In this document: piece by piece, positions 6,646-7,987 of the stretch
How the letters are laid out: the number at the start of each line of letters is the position of its first letter
Position numbering within the stretch: position 1 is the first letter of the stretch
DNA from: an uncultured Lachnospiraceae bacterium
GTDB lineage: Bacteria > Bacillota > Clostridia > Lachnospirales > Lachnospiraceae
Direction: 5' to 3'
Assembly: GCA_905236585.1 (NCBI GenBank)
Contig: CAJOQZ010000031.1
Location: forward strand, 1 to 7,987
Length of the DNA: 7,987 nucleotides
Position numbers and translations under genes: made by a program
Notes under the pieces: model-generated
Seen by the model: only the letters and a program-made list of their open reading frames with translations
Told to the model about the DNA's origin: nothing
Databases searched by the model: none

Positions 6646-6707
6646 GTAAATAGAGATATTGTATCCAGCCATAAGATGATACCCCTGATGAATGGAGGTG
6701 TGGCGAT

Positions 6708-6986
6708 ATGGTGGCAGAGAAACAGCGTCCAAAGGACATGATCAATAACGAGAACATTGGAACCTATATGACCTGGAAAGATATTGTGCAGAAGTATCCC
6801 AACAGGTGGGTTTATCTGACGGATTATGAAATGGACGGGAACGACCGGATCATCGGCGGTATTCTGACCGTTGTATGCCGCGAGCCTGAGATCCGGCTTA
6901 TTACAGATATCATCACCGGCAGTCATGAAGGCGGCATTTTTGACAGGACAACAGAACTGCCTGGCAATATTTTATGGGTGGAGTAA
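6708..6986 (+). CDS. Small hypothetical protein (92 aa) paired with an aspartic-protease-like gene
   Basis: I cannot assign a function. The product is a small, soluble, acidic protein. The segment MTWKDIVQKYPNRWVYLTDY (21-40) resembles, from memory, the opening of small Lachnospiraceae proteins of unknown role with the pattern TWKexVxkYPxxWV, followed by a strand-rich region (EMDGNDRIIGGILTVVCRE, 41-59) and an RTTE motif (80-83). No signal peptide or membrane helix is visible. The ATG has a strong GGAGGTG ribosome binding site (6694-6700) 7 nt upstream. Its stop codon overlaps the likely start of the next gene (TAATG), so the two are probably translationally coupled and may act together. Confidence 0.8.
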   Translation: MVAEKQRPKDMINNENIGTYMTWKDIVQKYPNRWVYLTDYEMDGNDRIIGGILTVVCREPEIRLITDIITGSHEGGIFDRTTELPGNILWVE

Positions 6987-7558
6987 TGGTTCAGATCAAG
7001 TTAGCCGGAGACAAAAAGCGACCTGCCTTTTATCTGCCCTGTGAAGCACGGTTTACCTGCCTGATCGACACAGGGGCTCTCATTTCCGTATGGTGCCTGA
7101 ATACGGAGTTGCTACTCTATTGCTATCCGGACGCAGTAAAAACACAGTATTGCACTACTGTCTCGGGTTTCGGCGGGAAATCTGTCGAAAAAAGAGAAAT
7201 ATGGAGTATCCCGGAATTTACCCTCACGGATACGAATGGTAGCGGCAGTTACACCATAAAGAATCTGCTGATAGCGATTGTCGAAGCAGAAACCAGGATA
7301 GGCTTCAGCATGGTTCTGACATCCCTGGTGTTTCGCGGCTCCTATCATATTTTCGGAGATGTCGATGAAGAGAATAAGCGCATTGAGATCTATCCGAAAT
7401 ATGACAGACCGGTGTACTGTCTTCCGATACTATATACGGGCTCAGAGGCATTTGACAAAGGACTGACAGAAATAATCGACCTGAAGGAAGACGAGACACT
7501 GATCGAAGGGATCACGGTTTTTGCCGAGGGAACACAGCCGGATTTGGGCGAACGTTAA
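6986..7558 (+). CDS. Retropepsin-like aspartic protease family protein (clan AA)
   Basis: Probable soluble protein of 190 aa related to single-domain, dimeric retropepsin-like aspartic proteases. Seen: the catalytic signature FTCLIDTGALISVW with D28-T29-G30-A31, as in the active-site loop of clan AA enzymes, followed by a glycine-rich segment (VSGFGG, about 59-64) and a hydrophobic strand pair (about 103-118, IGFSMVLTSLVFRG) where the second conserved hydrophobic-glycine element of the fold would sit. There is no transmembrane helix or secretion signal. Substrate and proteolytic activity are unknown. Two starts are possible: 6974 (ATG, no ribosome binding site) or 6986, whose A is shared with the upstream stop (TAATG). 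I prefer 6986 because it is coupled to the 92-aa gene, though its GGAG (6980-6983) is very close to the ATG. The start remains uncertain by 4 codons. Confidence 0.8.
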   Translation: MVQIKLAGDKKRPAFYLPCEARFTCLIDTGALISVWCLNTELLLYCYPDAVKTQYCTTVSGFGGKSVEKREIWSIPEFTLTDTNGSGSYTIKNLLIAIVEAETRIGFSMVLTSLVFRGSYHIFGDVDEENKRIEIYPKYDRPVYCLPILYTGSEAFDKGLTEIIDLKEDETLIEGITVFAEGTQPDLGER

Positions 7559-7593
7559 AAAAATAAAAAAAATTGAAAAAAACATCGCCAGAA

Positions 7594-7621
7594 TTGATTT
7601 TCGTTTGTATATACATATAGG
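7594..7621 (+). promoter_or_regulatory. Weak promoter candidate before the leader-peptide gene
   Basis: TTGATT (7594-7599; 4 of 6) and TATAGG (7616-7621; 4 of 6) are 16 nt apart. Three A-tracts (7557-7563, 7565-7572 and 7576-7582) lie directly upstream, in the position of an UP element, and would strengthen a weak core promoter. No GC-rich hairpin separates this region from the preceding gene, so readthrough is also possible. Confidence 0.28.
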
Positions 7622-7656
7622 CACCAGGAACCGACTCTAAAATAATATACCAAGCC

Positions 7657-7673
7657 GGAGGAAAAGGAATATG
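7657..7673 (+). promoter_or_regulatory. Strong ribosome binding site and ATG, out of frame with the peptide gene
   Basis: GGAGG (7657-7661) lies 9 nt before ATG (7671-7673), an ideal translation start. In the sequence as given, that ATG reads M-E-I and then TGA (7680-7682). The peptide frame runs one base out of register from here. This pair decides the interpretation of the gene start at 7671 versus 7691. Confidence 0.7.
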
Positions 7674-7690
7674 GAAATCTGAAAAAAGAA

Positions 7691-7915
7691 GTGGAAAGTG
7701 CGAGAACGAAAGAGGAAGCGAGGAGCATGATAAAGCAGGCGGGCATGATGCTGACCGACGACGAGCTGGAGCAGGTGGCTGGCGGCAGGATTTATAAATT
7801 TGGCGGTAATAGCGTTTATGATTTCGATTCAGAGGTTCATTGCTCATGTGATAACCCCTATGAAGGAAAACGCGGCATAGACGTAAGTGGACGCAACTAT
7901 GTAGACCTGTGTTGA
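7691..7915 (+). CDS. Double-glycine leader peptide (Nif11/bacteriocin-type RiPP precursor), apparently frameshifted at its start
   Basis: Probable precursor of a secreted, possibly modified peptide. The first 32 residues form a leader: a charged helix (KEEARSMIKQAG), then LTDDELEQVAGG, the double-glycine cleavage motif (G31-G32) seen in Nif11-like and related precursors. The 42-residue core (33-74) is polar and contains three cysteines (C51-S-C53 and the C-terminal C74), several glycines and four tyrosines. The GTG at 7691 has no good ribosome binding site. The well-placed ATG at 7671 is one base out of frame; adding a single A within 7675-7677 would give a continuous leader beginning MENLKKEVES. 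The gene is therefore either a recent frameshift mutant, a sequencing error, or initiates at the GTG. No maturase, protease-exporter or immunity gene is in the window. The final 72 bases contain T-runs but no convincing terminator. Confidence 0.7.
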   Translation: MESARTKEEARSMIKQAGMMLTDDELEQVAGGRIYKFGGNSVYDFDSEVHCSCDNPYEGKRGIDVSGRNYVDLC

Positions 7916-7987
7916 ATTTACACGGGGGCTGCGCCATTTTTTCGTATAACATCAGACATAAGGGCATTTTTTATTTTTTTCTTACAA

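Noticed and set aside
7920..7945. Rho-independent terminator after the peptide gene
   Set aside because: A T-run follows GGCTGCGCC, but the stem can form only about 3 bp, too weak to call.

Overview
The window looks like a chromosomal stretch from a Gram-positive anaerobe of the class Clostridia, most likely a Lachnospiraceae-type gut or rumen bacterium. This is inferred from a flavodiiron oxygen/NO reductase, a phospho-GH1 enzyme of the PTS sugar-uptake type, strong AGGAGG-type ribosome binding sites, sigma-A-like promoters and a double-glycine leader peptide. No rRNA, tRNA, CRISPR array or insertion sequence was seen.

Left part (18-4639), all on the minus strand. Reading in the direction of transcription, the genes are: a 126-aa protein of unknown function (4259-4639); a four-helix membrane protein resembling two DUF2798 units (3622-4107); a four-domain cyclic-di-GMP protein, REC-GGDEF-EAL-PAS-like (1207-3390); and a class A flavodiiron protein (18-1178). 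The last two are 28 bp apart and probably cotranscribed. A good promoter (3558-3586) precedes the signalling gene. It is followed by a leader of about 160 nt that contains a 32-codon reading frame and a possible H-type pseudoknot.

Middle (4763-6445), plus strand. A full-length, apparently intact 6-phospho-beta-glucosidase follows, after 15 bp, a short reading frame that encodes only the C-terminal end of an EIIA-Glc-type PTS domain. This looks like the stub of a deleted beta-glucoside PTS transporter (bglP-type) that once shared an operon with the hydrolase. A good promoter match lies inside the stub and could now drive the hydrolase gene.

Right part (6446-7987), plus strand, more AT-rich and accessory in character. 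A translationally coupled pair encodes a 92-aa unknown protein and a retropepsin-like aspartic protease (DTGA motif). After a run of A-tracts comes a small peptide gene with a Nif11/bacteriocin-type double-glycine leader and a 42-residue, three-cysteine core. The natural start of this peptide gene appears to be disrupted by a one-base frameshift just after the ATG. No modification enzyme or exporter for the peptide lies in the window; such genes could lie beyond its right edge.
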